Shown: piece by piece, positions 1 to 6,473 of the stretch | How the letters are laid out: each line of letters opens with the position of its first letter | Numbering within the stretch: position 1 is the stretch's first letter | Assembly (NCBI GenBank): GCA_040255445.1 | Contig: JBDZUZ010000020.1 | Span: 1 to 33,072, forward strand | Length of the DNA: 33,072 bases | Direction: 5' to 3' | Source of the DNA: JBDZUZ01 sp040255445 | GTDB taxonomy: Bacteria; Planctomycetota; Phycisphaerae; Phycisphaerales; UBA1924 | Program-made: the position numbers and the translations under genes | The notes under the pieces: model-generated | Databases searched by the model: none | Seen by the model: the letters and a program-made list of their open reading frames with translations, nothing else | What the model was told of the DNA's origin: nothing

Positions 1-2
1 AG

Positions 3-389
3 CGCTACGCCATCGTCGACGACGATGCCGAACACGCGGCGTGGCTCTACCTCAGCAAGCCCGACACTATCGAACCGCTCCGCGATGCCCTGGTCTTCTC
101 GCTCCGCGCCCCCATCCCGCGCGTCGATGTCGTCAAATACATGCAGGCCGGCGGCCCGCCCCCCGTCGCGGAGGGCTTCCTCGACCCCGCCGCCGTCGAG
201 CGTTCCAGCGACATCCCGATGTCCTTGCGCTGGTCGCGCGATGGCAACGCCGTCTGCGTCATCGTCCGCGGCCAGCCCCGCGCCCTCGCCGCGGCGTCCC
301 TCGACAGCGGCATGTCACGCGACCTGATCAAGTCCGGCCCGTGGGGCGAACCGTGGGACGAAGCAACCTTCATCCGCCTCTTCGCATAG
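3..389 (+). CDS. C-terminal part of an unrecognised protein
   Basis: An open frame runs from the window edge to a TAG at 387-389, giving about 128 residues with strong C/G third-position bias, so it is coding. The start lies upstream of the window. The visible part has alternating hydrophobic and acidic stretches, a segment reading MSLRWSRDGNAVCVIVRGQP that looks like a beta hairpin, and a C-terminus GPWGEPWDEATFIRLFA. There is no signal peptide, membrane segment or metal motif in this part. I do not recognise the family. It lies 76 nt before the DUF4272 gene in the same direction and may be co-transcribed with it. Confidence 0.7.
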   Translation, partial: RYAIVDDDAEHAAWLYLSKPDTIEPLRDALVFSLRAPIPRVDVVKYMQAGGPPPVAEGFLDPAAVERSSDIPMSLRWSRDGNAVCVIVRGQPRALAAASLDSGMSRDLIKSGPWGEPWDEATFIRLFA

Positions 390-465
390 AACCGCAGCGC
401 ACAGACCCGAATCGCGCACGCGTTCAGCCCCAACACACCAACCATCCGCACCGGAGCTCGTAGAC

Positions 466-1194
466 ATGTCCTTCGACCCCGCCGCCATCCGCAAGCACAA
501 CCTCGCCCTGCTCAAGAAACACGGCTTCAGCGTTGCCCCCAGCCTTCCGCTGAGCGATCAATCCCGCCTCCGCCCCGTCGATGAGATCGCCGGCAGACTC
601 GCCGCGCTCAACGCTCTCTTCATCTACGTCACCGCCCCCGAGTCCTTCTGCTCCGAATCCACGGTCCGCGGCCACATCGACAGCAACGGCCTCGCGCAGC
701 ACCTCACCGACGACGAGCGCGAAGGCCTCGACCTCCCGCGCGAAGAGGCCCGCGAATCGCTCGACGCCAGCATCGGCTGGAAGACCGAGAACGCCTACAC
801 CCTCGCCTGGATCCTCNNNNNNNNNNCATCTACTTCGGCCGCGCCCACTGCCCCGCCCTTTGACGGCCAGATGCTCGAACCCCCCGCCATCCTCCCCGTC
901 GTCACCGCCCCCAAGCCCGGCGGCGACTACGCCGCGTGGCGCGCCTCGCTCGCCCCGCGCCCCTACGCCGAGGTCGCCGCGCTCGAAGACCTCTTCTACT
1001 GCTGCCACAATGCCGTCCGATCCGCGCAGGTCGAGTACATGCAGAACGGCCGCCAGCACCCCAAACGCTACACCACCATCCCCGCCGGCTTCGACCCCAT
1101 CGCCAACGGCGGCGTCATCCACGAACGCCGTCACGCCCTCACCTGGTCCATCAACCCCAATGACTCCTGGGACGAGACCGATCTGAGCACGTGA
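466..1194 (+). CDS. DUF4272 domain protein, interrupted by an assembly gap
   Basis: The N-terminus (RKHNLALLKKHGFSVAPSLP, then a helix around EIAGRLAALNALFIYVTAPE) and the later WKTENAYTLAWIL segment match my memory of DUF4272 proteins, a family of unknown function. The C-terminal half contains LFYCCHNAVRSAQ and GGVIHERRHALTWSI, the expected second helical region. Ten Ns at 817-826 fall in the middle; the frame appears continuous across them, but the true gap length is unknown, so the residues around 117-125 and the exact length (about 242) are unreliable. The ATG has a GGAG sequence 10 nt upstream. It is followed after 45 nt by the first of two nucleotidyltransferases, suggesting one transcription unit. 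Confidence 0.75.
   Translation: MSFDPAAIRKHNLALLKKHGFSVAPSLPLSDQSRLRPVDEIAGRLAALNALFIYVTAPESFCSESTVRGHIDSNGLAQHLTDDEREGLDLPREEARESLDASIGWKTENAYTLAWILXXXXSTSAAPTAPPFDGQMLEPPAILPVVTAPKPGGDYAAWRASLAPRPYAEVAALEDLFYCCHNAVRSAQVEYMQNGRQHPKRYTTIPAGFDPIANGGVIHERRHALTWSINPNDSWDETDLST
817..826. other. Assembly gap (10 Ns)
   Basis: Ten consecutive Ns inside the DUF4272 gene. A round number like this is normally a scaffold placeholder, so the real distance may differ. The coding frame after the gap was inferred from protein similarity, because the other two frames after it do not continue the family. Confidence 0.98.
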
Positions 1195-1239
1195 CCCGCA
1201 CGAGACCCGCGCGGGCCCCGGTTCGATCCACACGCCACC

Positions 1240-2175
1240 ATGTCCGATCTCCCGCCCATCCTCCCCGTCGGCACCGCCGTCGTTGTTCTCAACGAAGTCC
1301 GCGGCGGCGATGGCCGCATCCTCCACGCCCGCGGCAGCGCGGCCATCATCATCAAGGCCCCCGCCGACGCCGAGCACTCCTACCGCATCCGCTTCCCCGG
1401 CGGCGATGAAGCCGCGCTCAAACGCCGCGAGCTCGAAGTCCTCTCCCACTACGCCGCGGCCGGCTATCAACACGCCGACCCCCTCACGCGCTACAACCTC
1501 TTCGACCACGTCATCCTCCGCTGCATCATCGGCTCCCGCGCCTACGGCCTCGACCACGATGCCTCCGACACCGACCGCCGCGGCGTCTACCTCCCGCCCG
1601 CCGATATGCACTGGTCGATCTACGGCGTCCCCGAGCAGCTAGAGAACGATGCAACGCAGGAGACCTATTGGGAGCTCGAGAAGTTCCTCAAGCTCGCGCT
1701 CAAGGCCAACCCGAACGTCCTCGAGTGCCTCTTCACGCCGCTCACCGAACACGCCGACCCCATCGCCCGCGAGATCCTCGACCGCCGCGGCATCTTCCTC
1801 TCCCGCCTCGTCTACCAGACCTTCAACGGCTACGCGATGAGCCAGTTCAAGAAACTCGGCGCCGACCTGACGAACAAAGGCGGGATCAAGTGGAAGCACG
1901 CGATGCACCTGATCCGCCTGCTCCTCTCGGGCATCGCCGTCCTGCGCACCGGCGAGCTCCCGGTCCGCGTTGAGGCCGAGCACACACCGCGCCTCCTCGC
2001 CATCCGCGACGGCCTCGAACCGTGGGACGCGGTTGACGCCTGGCGCATCGAGCTCCATCGCGCCTTCGATGACGCCTTCGCCACGACCACCCTCCCCGAC
2101 CGGCCCGATTACGAAGCCGCCAACAACATCCTCATCCGCGCCCGCCGCGCCATGTCCCATCGCACCGGCGCCTGA
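1240..2175 (+). CDS. Predicted nucleotidyltransferase, COG3541/YcgL type, with an N-terminal SH3-like extension
   Basis: Residues 98-112 carry the polymerase-beta-type signature GSRAYGLDHDASDTD, with Gly98-Ser99 and the metal-binding pair Asp110/Asp112. The third acidic position is unclear: the paralogue's Asp77 lines up with Gln140-Glu141 here. The C-terminal part is helical (KWKHAMHLIRLLLSGIAVLR, then TGEL). Residues 8-68 form an extra N-terminal beta-rich region (VGTAVVVLNEV..., YRIRFPGGDE) resembling a small SH3/KOW barrel, absent from its neighbour. The family is predicted to transfer nucleotides to an unknown acceptor; some relatives are linked to RNA repair. It ends 7 nt before the second NTase, so the two are almost certainly co-expressed. 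The substrate is unknown. Confidence 0.85.
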   Translation: MSDLPPILPVGTAVVVLNEVRGGDGRILHARGSAAIIIKAPADAEHSYRIRFPGGDEAALKRRELEVLSHYAAAGYQHADPLTRYNLFDHVILRCIIGSRAYGLDHDASDTDRRGVYLPPADMHWSIYGVPEQLENDATQETYWELEKFLKLALKANPNVLECLFTPLTEHADPIAREILDRRGIFLSRLVYQTFNGYAMSQFKKLGADLTNKGGIKWKHAMHLIRLLLSGIAVLRTGELPVRVEAEHTPRLLAIRDGLEPWDAVDAWRIELHRAFDDAFATTTLPDRPDYEAANNILIRARRAMSHRTGA

Positions 2176-2182
2176 ATCACAC

Positions 2183-2956
2183 ATGCCCACCCACACCGTC
2201 AACCTCGACCTCTGCCGCCAGATCGCGCAGCGCCACCCCTACCCGCTTCTCTTCGCCACCATCTCCGGAGCGCACCTCTACGGCTTCGCCTCCGCCGATT
2301 CCGACTACGACCTCCGCGGCGTGCACATCCTTCCCGCGGCGGAAGCCCTGGGGCTCCGCGAGACCCGCGACACCATCGAGTCCGAGGGGATCGAGCAGGG
2401 CGTCGAGATCGACCTGGTCACACACGATGCCGCCAAGTTCTTCCGCCTCCTCCTCCGCAAGAACGGCTATGTGCTCGAGCAGCTCCTCTCGCCGCACATC
2501 GTGCTCACGACGCCCGAGCACGAAGAACTCCGCGCCCTCGCCCCCGCCTGCATCACCCGCTTCCACGGCCACCACTACCTCGGCTTCGCGCAGACGCAGT
2601 GGCGCCTCTTCGAGAAGGAAACCCCGCCGCGTGTGAAGCCGCTGCTCTACGTCTACCGCGTTCTGCTCACCGGCATCCACCTGATGCGCACCGGCGAGCT
2701 CGATGCCAACCTCCCCAGCCTCAACGCCGCCTTCCGTCTCCCCTACATCGACGAGCTCATCGAACGCAAGACCTCCGGCGCCGAGAAGGAAACGCTCACC
2801 GGCGCCGACGTCGCCGTCCACGAATCCGAATACACCCGCCTCCGCGCCCTCCTCGAAACGGAGATGGCCAACTCCACACTCCCCGACTCCTCCACCGCAC
2901 TCCCCGCCCTCAACGACCTCCTCATCCGCCTCCGCCTCGGCCCCCAGCCGCGCTGA
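2183..2956 (+). CDS. Predicted nucleotidyltransferase, COG3541/YcgL type, paralogue of the upstream gene
   Basis: The protein is 257 residues. The active-site signature is GAHLYGFASADSDYD at 29-43, with Ala30 replacing the usual Ser, metal ligands Asp41/Asp43, and a likely third carboxylate Asp77 in EIDLVTHD. It is homologous to the preceding protein along its length: LLTGIHLMRTGEL against LLSGIAVLRTGEL, and STLPD...NDLLIRLR against TTLPD...NNILIRAR. The ATG at 2183 was chosen because it follows the upstream stop by 7 nt and begins the conserved domain; the frame stays open further upstream but overlaps the first NTase. The tandem pair suggests a hetero-oligomer or two related activities. Substrate unknown. 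Confidence 0.87.
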   Translation: MPTHTVNLDLCRQIAQRHPYPLLFATISGAHLYGFASADSDYDLRGVHILPAAEALGLRETRDTIESEGIEQGVEIDLVTHDAAKFFRLLLRKNGYVLEQLLSPHIVLTTPEHEELRALAPACITRFHGHHYLGFAQTQWRLFEKETPPRVKPLLYVYRVLLTGIHLMRTGELDANLPSLNAAFRLPYIDELIERKTSGAEKETLTGADVAVHESEYTRLRALLETEMANSTLPDSSTALPALNDLLIRLRLGPQPR

Positions 2957-3024
2957 TTCCCTATCGCGCAAACGATCCCGCTCCCCATGCTCCTCACCAT
3001 CTCCACAAGCACCACTTTCTCGCC

Positions 3025-3669
3025 ATGACCGCAATCGAAGCCATTGCCGCCGTGTTCGGCGTTCTCTGCGTGGTGCTCACCATCCGCCAGAACATCTGGT
3101 GCTGGCCCACGGGCCTCGTGATGGTCATCCTGTACATCTATATTTTCGCCGATGCAAAGCTCTACGCCGACACCGGCCTGCAGGTCATCTACGTCGTCCT
3201 CTCCATCTACGGATGGGTCCACTGGTGCCGCGGCGGGAATCGCGAGAACCCGCTTCCGGTAACGACACTGTCCGGAAGAGCCCGTGCGGCCTGGCTCGCC
3301 GTCGCGCTCATCGGAACCGCGGCGCTCGGCGCCATGCTCGACAATCTCACTGATGCAGCGCTCCCGTACCCGGATGCGTTCATCGCGAGCCTGAGCCTGG
3401 TCGCCCAATGGCTCATGGCCCGCAAGAAGCTCGAGTCCTGGATCGCCTGGATCACGGTCGACACGGTCGCGATCGCGGTCTTCGCGGCCAAGGAGCTGTA
3501 CATCACGAGCGGCCTCTACGCGCTCTTTCTGGGGCTCGCCATCGCGGGGTATCTTGAATGGAAGAAATCACGAAACGCGGCCGCGGTTTCCTCCTCGGGA
3601 AGTTCCTCCCTCCCCACCGAGGGCACCAGCTCCTCATCGAGTTCGCCCGCGGCTTCTGCCCCGAGTTGA
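3025..3669 (+). CDS. pnuC: Nicotinamide riboside transporter PnuC
   Basis: A 214-residue inner-membrane protein with about seven hydrophobic helices. The family signature is clear: NIWCWPTGLVMVILYIYIF at about residues 24-42, followed by AKLYADTGLQVIYVVLSIYG and WVHW. PnuC carries nicotinamide riboside into the cell by facilitated diffusion, trapped by phosphorylation; the kinase is encoded by the next gene. The membrane core ends around residue 179 (LGLAIAGYLEWKKS). The last 33 residues or so are a Ser/Ala-rich tail encoded inside the start of nadR in another frame, and probably have no conserved function. The ATG at 3025 places the first helix at the N-terminus. Confidence 0.93.
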   Translation: MTAIEAIAAVFGVLCVVLTIRQNIWCWPTGLVMVILYIYIFADAKLYADTGLQVIYVVLSIYGWVHWCRGGNRENPLPVTTLSGRARAAWLAVALIGTAALGAMLDNLTDAALPYPDAFIASLSLVAQWLMARKKLESWIAWITVDTVAIAVFAAKELYITSGLYALFLGLAIAGYLEWKKSRNAAAVSSSGSSSLPTEGTSSSSSSPAASAPS

Positions 3670-4574
3670 GTGTGATGGTCTGCTCGATCGAGAGCGAACC
3701 GATCCCGGGCCCGCTCCGGCTCGCCTGGGTGCGCGAGCTCGCCACCGGATGCAACGTCGTGCACTGCGCCGAGGCGCTCCCGCAGGAACCCAAGGACAGC
3801 GCCGACTTCTGGCCCATCTGGCGAGCCGCGATCCGAAGGCATGTCCCCGACCCGATTGACTTCGTCTTTGCTTCAGAGCCGTACGGCGAACGCCTCGCCG
3901 CGGAGCTCGATGCGACGTTCATCCCGTTCGACCTGCAGCGCGAACTCTGCTCCACCTCCGGCACCGCGATCCGCACCGATCCGCTCGCGAACTGGGCGTT
4001 CATCCCCGAGTGCGTTCGCCCGCACTTCGTCAAGCGCATCGCGATCCTCGGCCCGGAATCAACGGGCAAGTCAACGCTCGCGCGCAATCTCGCTTCCGCA
4101 TTCAACACGACATACGCGTGGGAGCATGCCCGCCCACTCCTGGATCTCAAGCAGGGCCGCTGCGATCCGCCCGACATCGAATTGATCGCGCGGTCCCAGC
4201 TCGCGCTCGAGGAAACAATGGCCCGTCGAGCCAACCGCGTTCTCCTTTGCGATACCACGCTGCTGCTCACCAAGGTCTGGAGCGAGGTGCTCTTCGGCGC
4301 GTGCCCGCCCTGGATCGCGCACGCCGCCCAACGCCGGTACGACCTCACACTCCTACTCGACGTCGATGTCCCCTGGGTCGACGACACGCAGCGATACTTC
4401 CCGGACCAGCCCCAGCGGGAGGCCTTCTTCAACCTCTGCCGATCCGAACTCGACCGCCTTGGTCACAAGTACTTCATCATCCGCGGCGACTACGCCTCGC
4501 GCACCGCCACCGCGATCGATGCAATCCGAGAGACCCTCCGCATCAACCCGGCCGCCGCAACGCGGCCGGGTTAG
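3558..4574 (+). CDS. nadR: Bifunctional NMN adenylyltransferase / ribosylnicotinamide kinase NadR
   Basis: Residues 10-150 are a nucleotidyltransferase domain with GKFLPPHRGH at 14-23 and STSGTAIR at 132-139. Residues 160-325 are the kinase domain with a P-loop GPESTGKST at 165-173 and LLLDVDVPWVDD. It phosphorylates nicotinamide riboside to NMN and adenylates NMN to NAD+. The N-terminal helix-turn-helix repressor domain of enterobacterial NadR is absent, as in Haemophilus NadR, so it is not expected to regulate transcription. The start cannot be moved past the pnuC stop, because the GKFLPPHRGH motif (3597-3626) lies inside the pnuC frame; the 112-nt overlap is therefore needed unless pnuC contains a sequencing error. 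The stop codon sits in a GC-rich hairpin. Confidence 0.94.
   Translation: MEEITKRGRGFLLGKFLPPHRGHQLLIEFARGFCPELSVMVCSIESEPIPGPLRLAWVRELATGCNVVHCAEALPQEPKDSADFWPIWRAAIRRHVPDPIDFVFASEPYGERLAAELDATFIPFDLQRELCSTSGTAIRTDPLANWAFIPECVRPHFVKRIAILGPESTGKSTLARNLASAFNTTYAWEHARPLLDLKQGRCDPPDIELIARSQLALEETMARRANRVLLCDTTLLLTKVWSEVLFGACPPWIAHAAQRRYDLTLLLDVDVPWVDDTQRYFPDQPQREAFFNLCRSELDRLGHKYFIIRGDYASRTATAIDAIRETLRINPAAATRPG
4545..4572 (+). terminator. Hairpin across the nadR stop codon
   Basis: An 11-bp perfect stem (AACCCGGCCGC / GCGGCCGGGTT) with a 6-nt loop covers the last nadR codons; the TAG begins at the final T. There is no U-tract after it (AGGTAATCG follows), so it may act as an RNA 3'-end stabiliser or a U-independent terminator. 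Confidence 0.5.
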
Positions 4575-4647
4575 GTAATCGTGGATCGACGCCGCGCTGT
4601 ACGCTCTCCAACAACACGCCACCACAACCCCCTCCGGGGACCCGCCC

Positions 4648-5028
4648 ATGGACCTCGCCCGCCTCAAAGCACTCCTCGAAGAACAGAGCGATGGCAACCG
4701 CCAGCTCCTCGATGCCCTGCGCAACGCCGGGGCCGACCTCACCAAGCCCGCCCACATCCTCCACTACCTCTACTTCAGAGACCGCGAGATCGCCGAGGCC
4801 GTCGCCCAGGACCTCCGCGAGAAGGGCTACGACCCCGTGACCGTCCGTCTCTCTCGCGCCCAGCCGCTCCTCAGACGCATCTTCGGCCCGCGCGAGTACT
4901 CCTGCATCGCCGAAACCCGCGCCGCCCCCACTCCAGAGAATGTCGCCGAGACAACCAAACTGATGTGCACCATCGCCGTCCTCGGCCGCGGCCAGTACGA
5001 CGGCTGGGAAGCCAGCCTCGAGAAGTGA
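4648..5028 (+). CDS. RraB-like protein (ribonuclease E inhibitor family)
   Basis: The protein is 126 residues, close to the RraB family size. The core reads KPAHILHYLYFRDREIAEAV followed by AQDLREKGYDPVTV, typical of the alpha/beta fold of RraB, where a 'hffyf' strand is followed by a helix and a 'Gy.v' strand. E. coli RraB binds RNase E and changes which mRNAs are cut. Whether this remote relative does so is unproven, and no RNase E gene is in the window. A GTP-like acidic patch typical of enterobacterial RraB is not obvious. It is preceded by 73 nt after nadR and followed by a hairpin at a convergent gene end, so it is probably monocistronic. Confidence 0.7.
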   Translation: MDLARLKALLEEQSDGNRQLLDALRNAGADLTKPAHILHYLYFRDREIAEAVAQDLREKGYDPVTVRLSRAQPLLRRIFGPREYSCIAETRAAPTPENVAETTKLMCTIAVLGRGQYDGWEASLEK

Positions 5029-5034
5029 CCCGTG

Positions 5035-5070
5035 CCTCAAGTTTCGCCGCCCCAGCGGCGACACTTGAGG
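5035..5070. terminator. Intergenic hairpin, copy 1 of a two-copy family
   Basis: A 16-bp stem with one internal T.C mismatch and a CCCA loop, between the convergent ends of the rraB-like gene and the zinc-ribbon membrane protein. A homologous hairpin lies at 13451-13486, also between convergent genes. It is a likely bidirectional terminator or REP-type element. Confidence 0.65.
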
Positions 5071-5115
5071 AGCTGGCGCTGCGGCCGCCGCGCCTCTGAC
5101 CAACTCACGTCACCA

Positions 5116-5619
5116 TCAATCGCCACCACCCACCGCGGCCCCACACTCCGGACACACACCACCCCCGCCGCGCACGTCGTACCCGCACGCCCTGCAGAAC
5201 CCCGGCCGGCGCCAGTTCTCGCCGCGCCGCAAGAGCCGCCACGCGATCACCAGTGGCGGAACCGCCAGCCACCAGATCGGCACCGTCACCGCGTACACCT
5301 TGGCGATGTACTGCGGGGTCCCGCCGTACGCCGTGCCCATGACCCGATAGTCCACCCGCCACCGCACCGGCGGAATCACGTACACATCATACATCCAGCC
5401 ATCACTCTCCCACGCGCGCACACCACCGCGCCCCGGCCGCCACAGCGGCGACAGCAGATACACACTCCCGCCATGCACCGCCACATACCCCGGCGCACCC
5501 GCCCGCCACGCGTTGCGCCGAAGCGTCCCCACCCACGCCCCAACCAGCACCACACCCACCGCCGCGGCGACCAGCCCCAGCCAGAAACCCCGCGGCCGCC
5601 ATGCCCACCCTGCACCCAT
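5116..5619 (-). CDS. Membrane protein with a C-terminal zinc ribbon
   Basis: The protein is about 167 residues. A hydrophobic helix near residues 12-30 (FWLGLVAAAVGVVLVGAWVG) is followed by a Trp/Tyr-rich, probably extracytoplasmic region, a second helix near residues 108-130 (VTVPIWWLAVPPLVIAW), and a cytoplasmic zinc ribbon CRACGYDVRGGGGVCPECG with four Cys ligands. This membrane-plus-CxxCGYD ribbon arrangement recurs in planctomycetes; its function is unknown. I chose ATG 5619; a GTG two codons earlier (5625) is also open. A TAGGGT hexamer lies 6 nt before the ATG. No functional link with truB is apparent beyond shared direction. Confidence 0.75.
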   Translation of the reverse strand: MGAGWAWRPRGFWLGLVAAAVGVVLVGAWVGTLRRNAWRAGAPGYVAVHGGSVYLLSPLWRPGRGGVRAWESDGWMYDVYVIPPVRWRVDYRVMGTAYGGTPQYIAKVYAVTVPIWWLAVPPLVIAWRLLRRGENWRRPGFCRACGYDVRGGGGVCPECGAAVGGGD

Positions 5620-5625
5620 CTCCAC

Positions 5626-5631
5626 ACCCTA
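5626..5631 (-). promoter_or_regulatory. Possible -10 element (TAGGGT) close to the start codon
   Basis: Read on the minus strand, TAGGGT ends 6 nt before the ATG at 5619. If it is a -10 box, the transcript would be leaderless. No convincing -35 is visible. Confidence 0.25.
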
Positions 5632-5685
5632 CCGAACCGGCCGCCCCACCTCCAACACTCGAACTTCCCAACCACCAACATGTAT

Positions 5686-5712
5686 GCTGTAAGCTGTCAG
5701 CTGTAAGCTTTT
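5686..5712. repeat. Heptamer tandem repeat, GCTGTAA type
   Basis: Units GCTGTAA, GCTGTCA, GCTGTAA and a decayed GCTTTTC follow one another with a 7-bp period, in the gap downstream of truB. Confidence 0.75.
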
Positions 5713-5727
5713 CCAATGTCCACTGTC

Positions 5728-5755
5728 CGCTTTACGCTTTACGCTTTCCGCTTTA
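5728..5755. repeat. Heptamer tandem repeat, CGCTTTA type, reaching into truB
   Basis: Four 7-bp units: CGCTTTA, CGCTTTA, CGCTTTC, CGCTTTA. On the minus strand the array encodes the last codons and the TAA stop of truB (tail KRKA). Confidence 0.85.
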
Positions 5756-6473
5756 ACAGCCCCTCCGGCACCCCCATCAAATCCCCGCGCCCCAACACCT
5801 CCGCCACCTCCCCGATTCTCCGCGCATCCTCCACACGAAACCCGCTCGACTCCGTCCGCCGCAGCGCTGTCAGCATCCCCCCAGCGCCGAGCGCAGCACC
5901 AATGTCCCGCGCCAGACTCCGGATGTACGTCCCCTTCCCGCACTCGATATCCAGCACTACCCGCGGCCAGTCCCACTCCGTCACCGCGAGCGCCATCACC
6001 TCCACCTCGCGCGGCGCCAATTCCACCGACTCCCCCTCCCGCGCCATCTGATACGCCCGCCGCCCACCCACCGACACCGCCGAGTACCGCGGCGGGACCT
6101 GCTGGATCTTCCCGGTAAACCCCTTCAGCAATTCCTCGAACCGCGCCCGCTCCACCGCGGGAACATGCTCAACCGCCTCAATCTCGCCCTCTTTATCGTC
6201 CGTGTCCGAGCGGTGCGCGAAATCGACCTTCGCGATGTACCGCTTCCGCCCGCCCATCATGACATTGCACAGCGGCGTCGCCTTCCCGCACAAGACCACC
6301 AGCAGCCCCGTCGCCATCGGGTCCAGCGTCCCCGCGTGCCCCACCTTCACGCGCTTGGGCGCCCCGCCCCGCCGCAGCCGCGTCCGCACGATCGCGCACA
6401 CATCCATCGATGTGTACCCGCTCTCCTTATCTATAAGAAGAATCCCCGCCAGCGCTTCCTGCGTGTCACTCAC
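5739..6473 (-). CDS. truB: tRNA pseudouridine(55) synthase TruB
   Basis: The protein is 244 residues. It converts U55 of the T-loop of tRNAs to pseudouridine. The catalytic motif GHAGTLDPMATG contains the nucleophile Asp51. Further family segments are KRYIAKVDFAHRSDTDD, GKIQQVPPRYSAV and CGKGTYIRSLARDIG; the last of these carries the Lys and Tyr of motif III. I chose the GTG start at 6473, because AGGAGA lies 5 nt before it and the upstream-extended frame is antisense-like Arg/Cys-rich sequence. This start overlaps the end of the ArnT-like gene by 8 nt, so translation of the two is probably coupled. The C-terminus is short and made of heptamer repeat DNA; the PUA-like tail of some TruB proteins is absent. 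Confidence 0.95.
   Translation of the reverse strand: MSDTQEALAGILLIDKESGYTSMDVCAIVRTRLRRGGAPKRVKVGHAGTLDPMATGLLVVLCGKATPLCNVMMGGRKRYIAKVDFAHRSDTDDKEGEIEAVEHVPAVERARFEELLKGFTGKIQQVPPRYSAVSVGGRRAYQMAREGESVELAPREVEVMALAVTEWDWPRVVLDIECGKGTYIRSLARDIGAALGAGGMLTALRRTESSGFRVEDARRIGEVAEVLGRGDLMGVPEGLLKRKA

Noticed and set aside
424..1611. A 395-residue open frame on the minus strand over the DUF4272 and NTase genes
   Set aside because: Its product is Gly/Val/Ala/Glu-rich without family motifs and it passes through the Ns; it is the antisense shadow expected in GC-rich coding DNA.
2957..3024. A riboswitch upstream of pnuC
   Set aside because: The gap is only 68 nt and I see no stem pattern of a NAD+ or other known riboswitch.
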